A stretch of DNA of 64,000 nucleotides from Cenococcum geophilum 1.58 (taxonomy: Eukaryota > Ascomycota > Dothideomycetes > Gloniales > Gloniaceae): NCBI GenBank assembly GCA_001692895.1, contig KV748249.1, positions 682,001-746,000 of the forward strand. Direction: 5' to 3'. Position 1 is the first letter of the stretch, and every line of letters starts with the position of its first letter. The notes beneath the pieces are model-generated. The model made no database searches. It had not been told where the DNA came from and saw nothing but the letters and a program-made list of their open reading frames with translations. Below, one piece after another: positions 33,682 through 45,404 of this stretch. A program made the position numbers and the translations under genes.

Positions 33682-36167
33682 TTATCCCTCACTTCTTATA
33701 ACTCCCTTACCGCTCCCAATATCGAACTCGACCCACCTCGCTCTTCCAGTCCTTCCCCTACCAGCATCCTCAACAATAGGCCCTGGGTTCATAACTGTGC
33801 ACCCGCAATAGCGCACTACGAATGCAGGGGCTTCTTTATCTGCAACTACCAACGCGGTAGGTAAGGGGTAGAGATTCAAAGCGTGTGAATAGTCCCAATG
33901 CACTGGCCGAGTAGAGGTCGGGAAGGGAGAGAGGTGCGATTGCGAAAGCAGTGTTCGGGTTAAGGCGCGAGCAGTCATAGTATCGGGGTCCAGTTGCTGA
34001 GCTTGGTTTTGCGCAGGTCCAGGTGGGTCGAGGTCCATGGGTTGAGTATCTGTCCCATTTTCAGGGTTGGCGGGTGGAGGTGGAGCGTCCTGAGCATCTC
34101 CCTCGTCAGCCGCCTGTTCGGGCTTTCTAAACCGAATGGCAGTTCGCCCTAGTCGGCCTACTACATCGTCCCTAAACAGCACCATCTCTCCTTTCACCCC
34201 AAACCAGCTCAGGCGTGCTGGATTGGACGTCCAGATGACTTCTCCCTCTTTCCTCTTGCCTTCTCCTTTCCCTTTGTTCGTACCCTCCGATCCTGCCGCA
34301 CCACCGGGACCCCAGACTTCTCTATTCGCCTCCGCAATCACTCTCCTAATGCGATTCGTGAAAAGTGTTGGGACCGCCTTGCGAGGTAAAGGCCCAGCAG
34401 CACCAGCAGAGAAAGCGGAAGGCCACGCATCATTCTCTCCCGGTACGAATACCAGGCTAGTTCTTGCTAACAGAGCAGGAAATTCTGAGAGCACGGCTGC
34501 TACTGCGTCGAAATACTCCTTATACTCAATTGACCCAGCTCCTGGCACTCCTGCCAGCGTTGCGCGAGACGAGAAATTGCCAGCAAGAACGATTGCAAGA
34601 GGGTAGACGGGATTAGGCTCAGTAGGGTGAGGTGTGTAAGTTGATAAAAGAATCCGGAGCGTTGAGAGAGTGCTGGGGAGGTCAAGGTGCAGGTCTGATG
34701 CTATTGCTATTGTATGTGCAGAAGTGGGAGGAAGCAAGCGCCCTGCCAACCGGGACATGCGAGCCCCAGTCGCACGCTCAGAGCCTAGGCCCAGGAAGTC
34801 GGTCCAGCCGAATGCAGGGCCAATGATGGCAGTTGATGTTCGGTTTGGGTTTTGGTCAGAGGATGCAATTCCAAGGGTGGTGGAACGCCGCTCGCACGGC
34901 GGATGCCCCACAGAAAATCCAATGAATTTCCCACCGATAGTTCCACCAATACCGCCCGTATTGCCCAGAGCCGAGTTGGAGCCGGAAGTGGGGTTATTAT
35001 AGTCTTCCTCGTAGGCTCCGTCAATGAGGACTATCATACCTGGGGCAAAATAAGCACCGTCCTCGGGAATTGGACGGGCATGTTGAAGGTCCAGAGCAAT
35101 CGTGCCGGTGAGATCAGAGAGAGCGAGTGTGCCAGTTGGAGAAACAGCAAGGAGGCCTAAGAGAAGGTGAGTGCTACCGCTCCGGCCTAGCAAATTGGCG
35201 ATTGGGGTGATCTTGTTGGTCTGAGTTGCAGAGATGGATGAGGTGCGTGTAAGGGCTGAGGAGCGAACAGCGGAGAATGACGGTGTCTGGAAAGTTTCAT
35301 TTCTTAGGATGCGCTGGTGTACAATGTGATAGCGCTGGCGGAAGAGGTCGGTTTTGTGAGAAGGTAATGGAAACAGCGAAGGTTTCGTGGTAGAACTAGG
35401 TATAATTAGCTAGATCGGAGAATGTAGAAGTTTTGAAGGTATACGAACTTTTCAAAATGTTTTTTGTTAACATTATATACCAATCTTGGCTGGTCAAAGG
35501 CTCCTATAATGTTGATCCACTCCCGGGGGTCTTTTAATGCATCCTCCTCTTCCTCTGGATCTTCGACCTCCAGACTCGACATTCCGAAGCTATTTTGACT
35601 ATCACCTAGTCCTAGCCGTAGCCCACCCAGCTCTTGAATACTACCTTCTGCCCCAAATTTCATACTTCCCTGTCGACTTAGAGGAGGATTTCCTTGAACA
35701 AGTCTCCCCCCACTCATAGATCCCTCCACCACTTTTAAGATGGCCTTTAGAGTCTCCCCTTCACCGTCTACTATTACTTGTCCACCACCTTTCTTCCAGC
35801 TCTTTGCGACCTCCTCGAGCACACGCTCTGCAAGGCCTTCTTCGCGCCATCCTGACCCGCAATGCCTTCCGATGAAAGTTGCGAGGGCCTGAAGAGCTGA
35901 TGATGTCAGGGTCAGATTATGCTTTTTCGTAAATGTTCTGAATGCTAGAGGCCGTAAAGTAGCGGGTGGAAGTAGTATAGGAAGAATTGTCGGCTTTAGA
36001 GGTGGAGCGGCGGCTTTTAGGGTAAGTGGTGCTGGTATCGGAGCTGTTCGACGCGGTATTATGGGATGGATAGGTGTGCCAAAAGCGGGAGAGGAAGATG
36101 GGATAGGATTTGGAGTAGGCTCTGGCACTTCGGCAGCTTCCTCTATCCTCCTGTTTGTTGTTGCCAT
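33682..36167 (-). CDS. dpb2: DNA polymerase epsilon subunit B (Dpb2)
   Basis: Second subunit of the leading-strand polymerase, needed with GINS for replisome assembly. It starts at ATG 36167. Exon 1 ends near 35449 and exon 2 runs 35395-33682 (about 810 aa). The N-terminal helical domain (LRPLAFRTFTKKHNLTL) is followed by FDQPRLVYNVNKKHFEKF and then TTKPSLFPLPSHKTDLFRQR, the typical Dpb2 junction. Next comes the inactive phosphoesterase/OB region (IASDLHLDLPSTLSTLRIL, VFVPGENDAWPS) and the conserved end FVVRYCGCTVMNPGP. The intron placement is uncertain. Splicing 35396-35448 (53 nt, GTTCGT donor) or 35410-35444 (35 nt, GTATAC donor) both keep the frame. The first has the usual length but an odd donor; the second has a better donor but is very short. 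Confidence 0.93.
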
Positions 36168-36583
36168 TTTTTAATAAAATGGTTAAAGTGTGTTAGGTCC
36201 ACAGAGACTAGGTGCTGCGGGGGGAGTTCAATTGTCGCGATGTCGCGCTTTCACGCGTAAGTAGCCGAATCCACTTTAGCCACTTCACTCCACCATCATC
36301 TGTGACTGTAGCTCGCAATATCACAGTCATTATTTTGAAGGCTTATACAGCTGTTTCGAACCTTCTTTGGGAGTGGAATTCTCCAGAATTATCGTTGCGC
36401 CTACTTTAGGTTTTACACGCGAAGCGCAAAGGTAACCACTAGACATTCCGAGTTTCACCAAACTTCCGCGCTAGCCACTCCATCTCACCTCAACAACAAC
36501 ACCGGCGCTTTTATACTTATAAAATTGCCGTCAAAGTGATCGCGTAATTAGAGATAGGCCATTGATTCCATTTACTAGCAGCC
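36168..36583. promoter_or_regulatory. Divergent DPB2-NASP promoter with MCB-type ACGCG cores
   Basis: 416 bp between the two start codons. It holds a full MluI cell-cycle box ACGCGT (36253-36258) and two further ACGCG cores: acacgcgaag (36415-36424) and, on the other strand, CGCGT at 36541-36545. MBF binding to ACGCGT drives G1/S genes in yeasts (established). Use of these sites here is inferred from the S-phase roles of both genes. Confidence 0.6.
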
Positions 36584-38074
36584 ATGGCGTCCAAGGACAC
36601 CTCCGATGTCCCCTCTAAGGAGAAGCTCGCTGAACTCACCACCGCCGCAAATCTCCAATACTCCCTCAAAAACTACAGCACAGCCGCAGATCTATTTTCC
36701 GAAGCTACAGAGCTACAAGCCGAAATAAATGGCGAAATGGCGCCTGAAAACGCGGAGTTACTATACCGATACGGGCGTTGTCTATATAAAGTCGCGGTGG
36801 CCAAGAGTGACGTATTAGGAGGAAAGGTTGCCGCAGAGGAGAAGAATGGCAAGTCCAAAAAGACCAAGAAGAATAAGGCGGAAAGCAGTGGGAGTGCAAG
36901 CAAGGCGAATGGTGCAGAGGGACTTCCATCTGTGACTGAGGAATCAACCCATGAGCAGGCCACCGATGACAAGGAAGAGAAGACCGTTGAAAATAAACCA
37001 TACTTTCAGCTTATTGGTGACGAGAATTGGGATACTGATTCTGAGTCCGGGGACGATGCAGAGGGAGAGGCTAGCGCCGAAGAAGGCGAGGACGATGATT
37101 TCGCCAACGCATATGAGATTCTTGATGTAGGACGAGTACTGCTATCACGACAACTCGAGTCATTATCGTTAGAGTCTACGGATGGCTCCGCCCAGAACAA
37201 AGGCAAAGGAAAATTGAAAGCCCCCACGGAAGAGCCTCCTGAAATTCGGCTTATCAAAGAACGCCTTGCAGATACGCACGATCTCCAGGCTGAAATATCA
37301 CTTGAAAATGAACGCTTCGTCGATGCCATATCCGACTCACGAGCAGCTCTGGAACTCAGAAAACAACTTCACCCTCAAGAGTCTTCTCTTATAGCTGAAG
37401 GCCATTATAAACTCTCATTGGCCCTTGAATTCGCATCAGTTACCGCAGTACGAGAAGCGCAGCGAGAGCAAGATGCTGGTCCAGGAGGAAAACCAGAAGA
37501 GGCACAAGTGGATATGGAGTTGCGAGAAGAAGCAGCTGTGGAGATGGAAGCTGCAATTACGAGCTTAGCGTTACGTACGAAGAAGGAGGAATCAGAGCTA
37601 CCAAATCTCTCGGCCGAAAAGAAGGAGGAACAACAGAAGTCCATTGCAGATGCGAAGGAGATGATTGAGGAGATGAAACAGAGGGTGAGTGCGCACACGA
37701 GTTGCTCTAGAGTCAGATCCATTCTACAGAGCTAAGCTAACCACTTCAACTAGCTCCATGATCTTCGCGCCGACCCCACTAAAGAGGCCAACCCGCTGGC
37801 TGCCCTTAGTGAATCTGCAGACCCGGCTCTTTTTAGCGGTCTCCTAGGTAGCATCCTCGGTGCAGATCCGACGGCGCAAAAAGCACGTATCGAAGAAGCA
37901 TCCAAAGGAGCCAACGACCTTACGAATCTAGTGAGACACAAAAAGAAGCCCGCGCTAGCCGAAGAGTACAAGAAGGAATCTATTAATGGTGGCGGGAGTG
38001 GAAAGAGGAAGTTGGGAGCGGACGGAGATGGTAGGATCGAGGGAAAGAGGGCGAAAACTGAGGAGATGCAGTGA
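36584..38074 (+). CDS. NASP/Hif1/Sim3-family TPR histone chaperone
   Basis: Nuclear chaperone that binds H3-H4 (and in fission yeast Cnp1) and hands it to assembly factors. CDS is join(36584..37684, 37754..38074), 473 aa. It begins MASKDTSDVPSKEKLAELTT, followed by a first TPR (LQYSLKNYSTAADLFSEATE, ENAELLYRYGRCLYKVAV). Next comes a Lys-rich stretch and a strongly acidic interrupted-TPR insert (about residues 145-175), then the SHNi-TPR pair (YEILDVGRVLLSRQLE, LADTHDLQAEISLENERF) and a coiled helix ending EEMKQR. The 69-nt intron (37685-37753, GTGAGT...CTAG) joins to LHDLRADPTKEANPLAALSE. A basic C-terminus (GKRKLGADG, GKRAKTEE) looks like a nuclear localisation signal. It shares its promoter with dpb2. 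Confidence 0.9.
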
Positions 38075-38670
38075 GTGAAGTTGTGTTGTACTCGTTATCA
38101 TGTCTTCCTCCAAGATTATGTAGCAATACCAATTCAAGAAGTGCCAAGGAACTAGCTAAGTACCTAGGTAGCTCTGATGCCCCCTGCCTAATAGATGAAT
38201 GTCTTGATTATGTACTTTAGGATAAACTCTATTCCTTTCCACTTTCAGCTCCTTAAGCCACCGCTCAAGCCGCATAGCTTTTCCAATATCTTTTCGTTGG
38301 GTTGAGTGGCTGAAAGGACGGATAGTGACGCAATCCCAAGACGAAAAAGCAGAGCCCACTATAATTCCATATGGAAAACACTGCTACCATCCTACCTCAG
38401 AAATCCCATATTGTGAAAATACTTCATACTACGAAAGTTTTGGCATCCGAATACTTCTTCTAAAGAATGCGGACCACGTTTAATGGTCCAGTTGATCCTC
38501 CTAGCTTAAATGGGATTGCACGTTCGTATATGATATGAGGTAGCTGTCTCCGAGAGATTCATGCCGGAGCCCCAGATCACTAAGACACGTCCCGAATTCT
38601 AAGTCAGACTTCCGTATACCACATAATTATCCCGAAATTGATCAATTAAACAGAATCGTCAAATCCAGGC
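38075..38670. other. Intergenic region, no gene seen
   Basis: About 600 bp between the convergent ends of the NASP gene and the HET gene. Nothing beyond short chance frames was recognised. Confidence 0.6.
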
Positions 38671-40839
38671 TCAAACAATACATATTGTTTTCCTTTTGGC
38701 ATCATCGAAACAAATTGAGTCAACCCCTGCAAGCCCAACACGCCTATACTCACCCCACTCTCCTGCTTTGAATCCAGTTTCGACCAGAGCGAGGCACACA
38801 GTAGTCCAGTCGTCTTCAGTCTCGCCTTGCTTCTCAACCATAGCCAAGAGCCATATTGGAGCATCAACTATTTCAAGCGCATCAAGGTTCAAACCCCCAA
38901 TTGCCCTTCTTGTATCCAGGGTATACAATGTATTCTTCCCATGGGACTCTTTTGTAACCTCACTTGTCACATTATCGACATTAAGTCCTAGCATGACTGG
39001 CACCAAATAACCACTAATTTTAATTATGCCATGTAGGACTTCGCCAAATGGGTTTAGACCCTTCAGTTTTCGACCAACACCCACCACCTCTAGTCCTTCA
39101 TTGATGCAGTTGTCGTGCCTAAACAACTGCTTCATATAAGAGAAGGAAGTTATACGTCCGGTCAATGATGCCCAAGACCAGCTTGGCGCAACATATTGCA
39201 GCGGAGGCCTAGCGCGGACTCCCGTATTCCTTGAATCCGGACATGACCAAAGCAAGCCTCGCTCAAGGTCTTCACGCCAAAGGCCAGCAATGTATTGATC
39301 GTCTTCAAGTTTTTTATTAATCTCGGCTGCTAGCCCTGATAATGCTGGCAGCCTATCGGTTGCTTTGGTCAGGGAACGAGTGCTGTATTCCTCAACTATG
39401 CCGTACCATCGGTCATACAATTCCTCCGTCTCACACTCGTCAAGCTCTGGTTCACTCTTCTCCAGGCCTTTCTCAAGCGCTCTATCTTCTCCACTTTGTT
39501 TATCACAATGCTGTTCATCTGTTCGGACTAGTCGCAGAAATTCTGCGACTGGCATGACAGTCTTCTGCCGATACCCCATAGGGTAATTCTCGTTTGCCAT
39601 CATTGACGAGCAAAGCCAGTGGATGTTGTTTTTCCCAAACGCGAGTATCCTCGTGGACAACGCTTGCTCCTGATAAACCCATGCTCTTTCATAAAGCGGA
39701 CCAACAGCATTCCCTGAAGTGAAGGGATATACATACACAGACCTCTGCGATTTTCTTGCAACCGCCTCTGTTGGAACCACCCCGCCCTGGGGCTGCTTTC
39801 CGAAATAGAGATTCAATTTACAAGGCCGATTTGCTTTTGGATTTCGCTGCGCAAAGCATCCCTCAGTCCCATCCTTAGCTCGAGCAGCGGAGATGGTGAA
39901 GAACGCATTCCGATATATATCGCCCATGACTGCAGATTCCGTCTCCCAATCCTCAGCCCAATCTTGCACAATGCATAACGAGTCTATCCAGATATATCTC
40001 ATGTTGAGCTTACGCGTGACATCCACAGCATCCTGAAATGTCTTCGAAAGCTTTGCCCACTTAATTCTATGCTGGTAAGCCGTTATTGTGTCTTTCGTCG
40101 TTGTTATTATCTGATGTGGACCCCAGCAATGGCTCAAGGCCACATAATTTGCCCGATGGGATCTACTGCTGGGTATGAAGAGATAAGGCTCCTGGGACCC
40201 GTCTAGGGGTCCGACGTCTACGACACGTTTTGGTAAAATGGGTTCGTTTGGTCCATTGCTGCTTGAACACTCCGGGTGATTTTGGAGGCACTTGAAAAGC
40301 CAAGTCTTCGCTAACTCCATACTGGTTATGGAACCCGTATCAGAGTCTTCTGCTTCTTCATCAGAGAATCGCGCGTATCGGTCTTCCAAATCTCCCATCG
40401 TTAGGCTGAATGATCGTTCCTGGCACCAAACCCGAATCCCCTCCCCGGGTGCTAATAAACCCATCCCTTCCTCTCTCACCTCCGACGCTAAAACCAGCAC
40501 GATTTGCTCGTTGGACCCCTCTGCTGGCGTCCACGTGCCACTCTCCTCTCTTCTCCCGAGAAGATCCTGCATGTNGACAAGGCCATGGTATAGCATTGTG
40601 CAAAAGCGGCAGCCATCTTCGTGCGTTTGCCGTAGAGCGCGGAGTGTCTGGTGGTGGAGGTAGATTGCACGTTGTAGATCGTCATTTCCTGTTTGCCATA
40701 TTGAGTTGGGAAGTTGGAGGAGTAAATGAGAGGGTAGAGAAGAGATAGGAAGAAAAGTCAAGGTAGCGCAGAGTGTGCAGAGCATGTTGCTTGGAAGGCT
40801 ATAGTTGCACAGGTTGGTTTTGGATCGGAGGGCGGTCAT
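38671..40839 (-). CDS. HET-domain protein
   Basis: Single-exon frame from ATG 40839 to TGA at 38671-38673, 722 aa. The N-terminus is Cys-containing (NMLCTLCATL, DGCRFCTMLYH). The HET domain (about residues 231-390) has YVALSHCWG, TFQDAVDVTRKLNMRYIWID, SLCIVQDWAEDWETES and GDIYRNAFFTISA, all standard blocks. The C-terminal half (ERGLLWSCP, PSWSWASLTG, RRVGLAGV) matches the usual architecture of these fungal proteins. HET proteins trigger heterokaryon incompatibility or related death responses in some cases, but most family members have no assigned role. One N at 40575 leaves residue 89 undetermined. Confidence 0.92.
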   Translation of the reverse strand: MTALRSKTNLCNYSLPSNMLCTLCATLTFLPISSLPSHLLLQLPNSIWQTGNDDLQRAIYLHHQTLRALRQTHEDGCRFCTMLYHGLVXMQDLLGRREESGTWTPAEGSNEQIVLVLASEVREEGMGLLAPGEGIRVWCQERSFSLTMGDLEDRYARFSDEEAEDSDTGSITSMELAKTWLFKCLQNHPECSSSNGPNEPILPKRVVDVGPLDGSQEPYLFIPSSRSHRANYVALSHCWGPHQIITTTKDTITAYQHRIKWAKLSKTFQDAVDVTRKLNMRYIWIDSLCIVQDWAEDWETESAVMGDIYRNAFFTISAARAKDGTEGCFAQRNPKANRPCKLNLYFGKQPQGGVVPTEAVARKSQRSVYVYPFTSGNAVGPLYERAWVYQEQALSTRILAFGKNNIHWLCSSMMANENYPMGYRQKTVMPVAEFLRLVRTDEQHCDKQSGEDRALEKGLEKSEPELDECETEELYDRWYGIVEEYSTRSLTKATDRLPALSGLAAEINKKLEDDQYIAGLWREDLERGLLWSCPDSRNTGVRARPPLQYVAPSWSWASLTGRITSFSYMKQLFRHDNCINEGLEVVGVGRKLKGLNPFGEVLHGIIKISGYLVPVMLGLNVDNVTSEVTKESHGKNTLYTLDTRRAIGGLNLDALEIVDAPIWLLAMVEKQGETEDDWTTVCLALVETGFKAGEWGEYRRVGLAGVDSICFDDAKRKTICIV

Positions 40840-42180
40840 GGTAGAGCGTATTTACTCATATTATATTTACTGAGGACTTCAAAGAATCCTTACCTTTCGA
40901 GAATTGCATACAGCTTTCCCAAAAATGATATTTAATTTTTATAACAAAGAGTTGATAGGTGAGGAGTTCCAATTAATGAGCTTACTGCAGGTCGATTCTA
41001 TCCCTTCCGTCCTGTGAAAACTGGACCGTGCGCAGAACACCAAAACTGTTGTGTCCACGTAGCTTAATAATGTGTAAGCTCAAGCGATTCTGATCAGAGA
41101 TTAAGCGCGGCACAACCATTGCAACCCCATCCATTGAATTAAATTCAATCTGCATTCGACTCCACTGCCGACTACTCAGTGTCAATGTTATATGTACTGT
41201 ACAACTCCCTCCCTACTCTCCCTCCCTACTCTCCCTCCCTCATCTTCCCATCACCTCACCTCCCCCCATCCCTCCATTTAAAAAAAGGTCAAACTTTTCC
41301 ATCCAAAATCGTCCTCCGAAGTACCGATACAAAACCGCACAATCTCTCCAATCAATCAAAAACATAACAATCTCAGTCCACCGGCGTGCGCCCAGAGCAG
41401 GCGGCTGTAGCACCAATCATCCCCACCAGTTCATCCTACAAAAAAATTCGTCGGCGATACACGGACACAAAAAACGCCTCCCAATTCCATTTCCAAAACA
41501 AAGGCCTCGCACAGTTACAAATTTCTCGCGCCGACTCTAAAAAGCACAAATATTCCCATGCACGCAATGTTGCTACCCAGAGATACCGAAAAAGGCCGTC
41601 ACGTAGAAGCCTGGGTAAAGGGGAGAAGAAAAAATAAGAGGAAAATGCCCGTATTAGGCCCCTAGCGTTCCGTTCCCGCTTTTGGTTATGAATGAATCCT
41701 CGCTGATGAATGATAATGATACTGACGAATGCCCGCCGGAGGACAATGATCGCTGAAACGAAGAATCATGAGTGCCGCTATGCATTTTGCGCGCTCTTCC
41801 GGCAGATTCAAGGAAGAGGCGACTGTGGTAAAAAGACAAATTCGTGAAAGAGGCAAAGGGAAGTGAGAAAGGATAGTGTGTATGGAGGTAAATGAAGCGT
41901 GAAGAGAACGAGAATATGTGGCCTCCAAGCGCAAAGACAAAAGCCCGCACGACACCACGCTAAAACGCTTTGCACATTAAAACACGTAGACGGAATTCCG
42001 CACCAAGTCAGTTAAAGTCGTACAAGAGAAGATGGAGGGGGAAGGCAAGGAAATGGTCGTCAGTGCTGAAGAGCATGTGGGCGGCCTTAGCTACAATGAG
42101 CTCGGCCAGTCTAGTGTCATAAAAGGTCTTTTTCTGAGGGGTCGTCTAGGTTGGCAGAGCAGGGAGAGAAGGGGACAGTG
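40840..42180. other. Intergenic region with CT-rich microsatellite
   Basis: Promoter of the HET gene and 3' region of VAC7. A pyrimidine-rich imperfect tandem (ctccctccctact units) lies at about 41205-41260. Short frames on both strands show no family features. Confidence 0.6.
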
Positions 42181-45100
42181 CTATCGCTCAATAAGCTGTC
42201 TCGCTCGAGCATCCCACCGCCCCCATACCTCTAACTCTCTCTTCTCCTCTAATTCGTCATCCATGATGTGTCCCCGGTATATCCGTACAGATTTCACCTT
42301 CAGCTTTTTCTTCTCCTCCTCTGGATCGTACATGTAGCTCCCCGAAATTGGAACCGTGTGTATCCTCGTGGATAATGGGAGTTGATATTTCAGGATGCCT
42401 CTCACGATAAGCTCAAAGGGGAACTGAAGAACCCTCTCCCATCGCTCCGTGCCGCCAGCTTCAGTCTTGTTTCCCGGTTTCTGCAAACGGACTTCGCCGA
42501 TGGAGTAATGGGGATGGCGTTTTACCGGAGAGCCGTCAAAGTTAAGCGCAGAATCGAAGTGGAAGATGCGGCCGAGGAGCATGGTTTGCGAATCGCCTTC
42601 CTCAGGATCCTCGATGGGGTCTGTCCCTTCGTCGATACCTCCAGAAGTGCGAATGTCTTGGTCATGGAGTGAAGGCAGAACGTGGTGAGGCTGAGGATCG
42701 TTTGGCGGAAGGCGGCGTGGTGGGTCGCGGTCGCGAAGGGAGGTAGAATCGAAAGGAGCTCCGTGATGATCGTGCCACCACTTGTCCGTGCCGAGATGTT
42801 TACTCTTTGCAAACAAGTTGACGTCCATATCTGCGACAGTGACAGCAATGATGTTGGGATTGATGGCTTCGACGAAGAGGTCCAACATAAGTTCTTGCTC
42901 GCTAGCAATAACATTCTGGATTTCGCGGATTCCCACTCCATACAGAGGTTTGGTCGTCGCGAAGAGAAGGCCTACCGCGCCAAATATGAGAACCAGTAGT
43001 AAAATAGATAATACAAGGCATCCGGCGAATCTATGGAACCAGCCGCCACTACGCCGTCGCTGGTAGTGTTCCAGTTGGCGCAGACTCGCGCTATTTGGGC
43101 GTCGGGGGGTGCGAGTTCGAGGGACGCGAACAGTCTCGATTAATGGTGTTCGTTCGTCATCTGCTGTGCCCTCGTTATCCATATCGTACATTGAGTATTC
43201 TCCGTTCTTCTTGCTGCTATTTCCATTTCCATTTCCATTCCCTAACCGGGAGGGGTAATTTGGCTCCTTGGGACTGTTCGGCTTAGAAGAATGCCGGGAT
43301 GACATTGCCCGGATCTTCGAAGATTGTGGGAATGGAGAATCCTGATCAAATAGTGATGTGTGGTGCGCACCTCCTCGTCCATGACCATGGCGTCCAATGT
43401 GATGGTGGTGGATACTGCTTCCTCCACTCGCCCTTGAGGTCCCACCGCGCACCGTTCCTTCAGGTCTGTCATTAGCATCGTTATCGGGGCTTGTGGCAAT
43501 GTAAGGATTGTTTGCGAATTTCATGCTCCTCTTGCCATTCACTTTGTGAGCTTCACGGATCGCGGTCCGAGGATCCATACTTGCAATCGAGGTCATGCTT
43601 GGTGTCCTTGAATGATGCCGATTCCTATGTGGTGGAGGGTCCGGTGGATTGGATTCGTACACAAATGTTTCGTCAGAGTCTGACGAATTCTCTTCATCAA
43701 CAGCACTTGCCACCTTAGCTTCGAAGACGTCTGCTTTCGAGGAAGCTTTACGCAAGCTTGCATTAGTAGATGTATATAGATATAAAAAAGATGGTGATTG
43801 CATTGAGGGTTTATGCATAGCCATCTCGTGGCTTGAAGAAATGGAAATTGCATATTGTTGCGGAAATTCGACTGTGCTTGAGGGTATAGTATCTGAGCGA
43901 GGACAAAAATTCCGTTCTGACCCTCGGGTGCTGATGGTGATGGTAAGGAATGAGTAAAAGAGGACCTACCAGTGCCTGCATTTATCGAAGGAGCTTTGCG
44001 CGTCACCTTCTTCTTGTCCTTCTTGGGACGTATTGTCTCATTACTTGGCTTTAAGCGAAGACTGCCACTAGGATCACCTCGCCCTTGAGCAACACGTTCC
44101 CCCTGAGGACCTCCTATTGCTGCCTGTGGTATTGAAGTGACAGTCTCAGTCTCGACGGTCATATTCTTGGACGTTGTCTCAGCAGCGGATCGGGGTTTAA
44201 TTGCCGCAAGGGACGAAAACGAAGATTTCGCAGGTATTGCTTTTGGTCTTTGGGTGGATGTGTTCAGGTGCTCTTTGGACCTGCCTCGGTTTTCTGCCTT
44301 GTTTGGTCCACTATCACTGCCGCTCTCTACAGCCTTCGTAGTTTTCGTACTAAGATCTTCCGTGACTTTAGACGCGGCAACGTCAGGTCGTTCTTCGTCG
44401 GATGATTTTCCACCTTGGGTGCCAGGAGCAAGACTGCAAGAATGTTAGTATTGATCGAGCTGGACTTTCCTTCCTCATGTGTAAGAAGACAACATAAAAT
44501 CCGTGAACCATTTTCCCAGTAGAGTTATAGTTGATAGTAGTGGGAAGTACCTTTGCGTCTCTAGTGTATCAAACCCTGGAGTTGCAGGAAGGCTGGCTTC
44601 CTGTACCGTTTCCAGTGTAGGCGCAGCACCACTTACGCCCCTTGCAGAACCCTTCATAATTAACGGCACTTGATCTTCCGAATCGCTATTTACCACTTCA
44701 TTCTTTATCGGTATTCGTGAGGACGGTGCTGGCGATGAGCTTTGAACAACTATGGCCGGGGCTGACGAGGTAGATTCGGATTTTCGGGACTGAGCACGCA
44801 GGGAATTACGGCGTGATCGTGAACGTGATTCTGCAGCTGGTGGCGGCGACTTGAGTCTTGGAGAGACAGGCCAATGTGGAGTGCTTTCCCCAGATGCTGT
44901 ACCTGAACCTGCCTTCTGTGGTCGGGGTACCTTCGAAGGGTCCTGTGCAGGTGTAGGCTGAAGCTGGGGTGTGCTGGCGGATGACAGGGCTCGCTGTATT
45001 GCTGCTGCAGATGGAACTGTAGTGCCAGATCCGGCCAGACTTGGGCCCCTACTCGGGCTAACATCCGTACTGCTTTTTCTTGACCTGAGTCCCGACTTCG

Positions 45101-45404
45101 GTAACGGCCCGGATGCACTTTGTTGTCTCAGTGGCGGTCTGGCTGGAGAATTGTCTCTTGAAGACATAGGTGAGTTTGCTGTCGATGGCGAGCCCGAAAT
45201 GGTAAGAGAGCGTGGGCCGCTGAGTGCTTGGGGTCTCATCTGCGCGGAAGGGCCGTTTTCGGAAGTGGATGTAGGTGGATGTGCCTTATTCGTGGAGGTA
45301 GTTCCGGCTGAGGCAGCATTTTGGACCTGGTCGTTGCTGGGAGCCGGCTCTGCGGATTCGAACTGCTCTGTGATAGAGCGGAAGCCCTTCTCGTTGGTGG
45401 TCAT
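42181..45404 (-). CDS. vac7: Vac7-type activator of PI(3,5)P2 synthesis
   Basis: Vacuolar membrane protein that promotes Fab1 kinase activity and vacuole fission/inheritance in yeast. CDS is complement(join(42181..43745, 43970..44433, 44551..45404)), about 960 aa. A long low-complexity Ser/Pro-rich N-terminus (about 600 residues, with TPLIETVRVPRTRTPRRPNS before the membrane) is followed by one transmembrane segment (about 677-703, CLVLSILLLVLIFGAVGLLF). Then comes the conserved luminal domain: ATTKPLYGV, IQNVIASEQELMLDLFVEA, NPNIIAVTVADMDVN and FAKSKHLGTDKWW, the Pfam Vac7 signature. Introns of 117 nt (GTACTT...TTGCAG) and 224 nt (GTAGGT...GTAAAG) were placed by frame continuity. The 224-nt one is the less certain. 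Repeats (ttccat)n encode Asn-Gly pairs near 43220. Confidence 0.88.

Noticed and set aside
41386-41637. 83-codon Lys/Arg-rich + frame
   Set aside because: Not ATG-supported by family features; sits in the VAC7 3' region.
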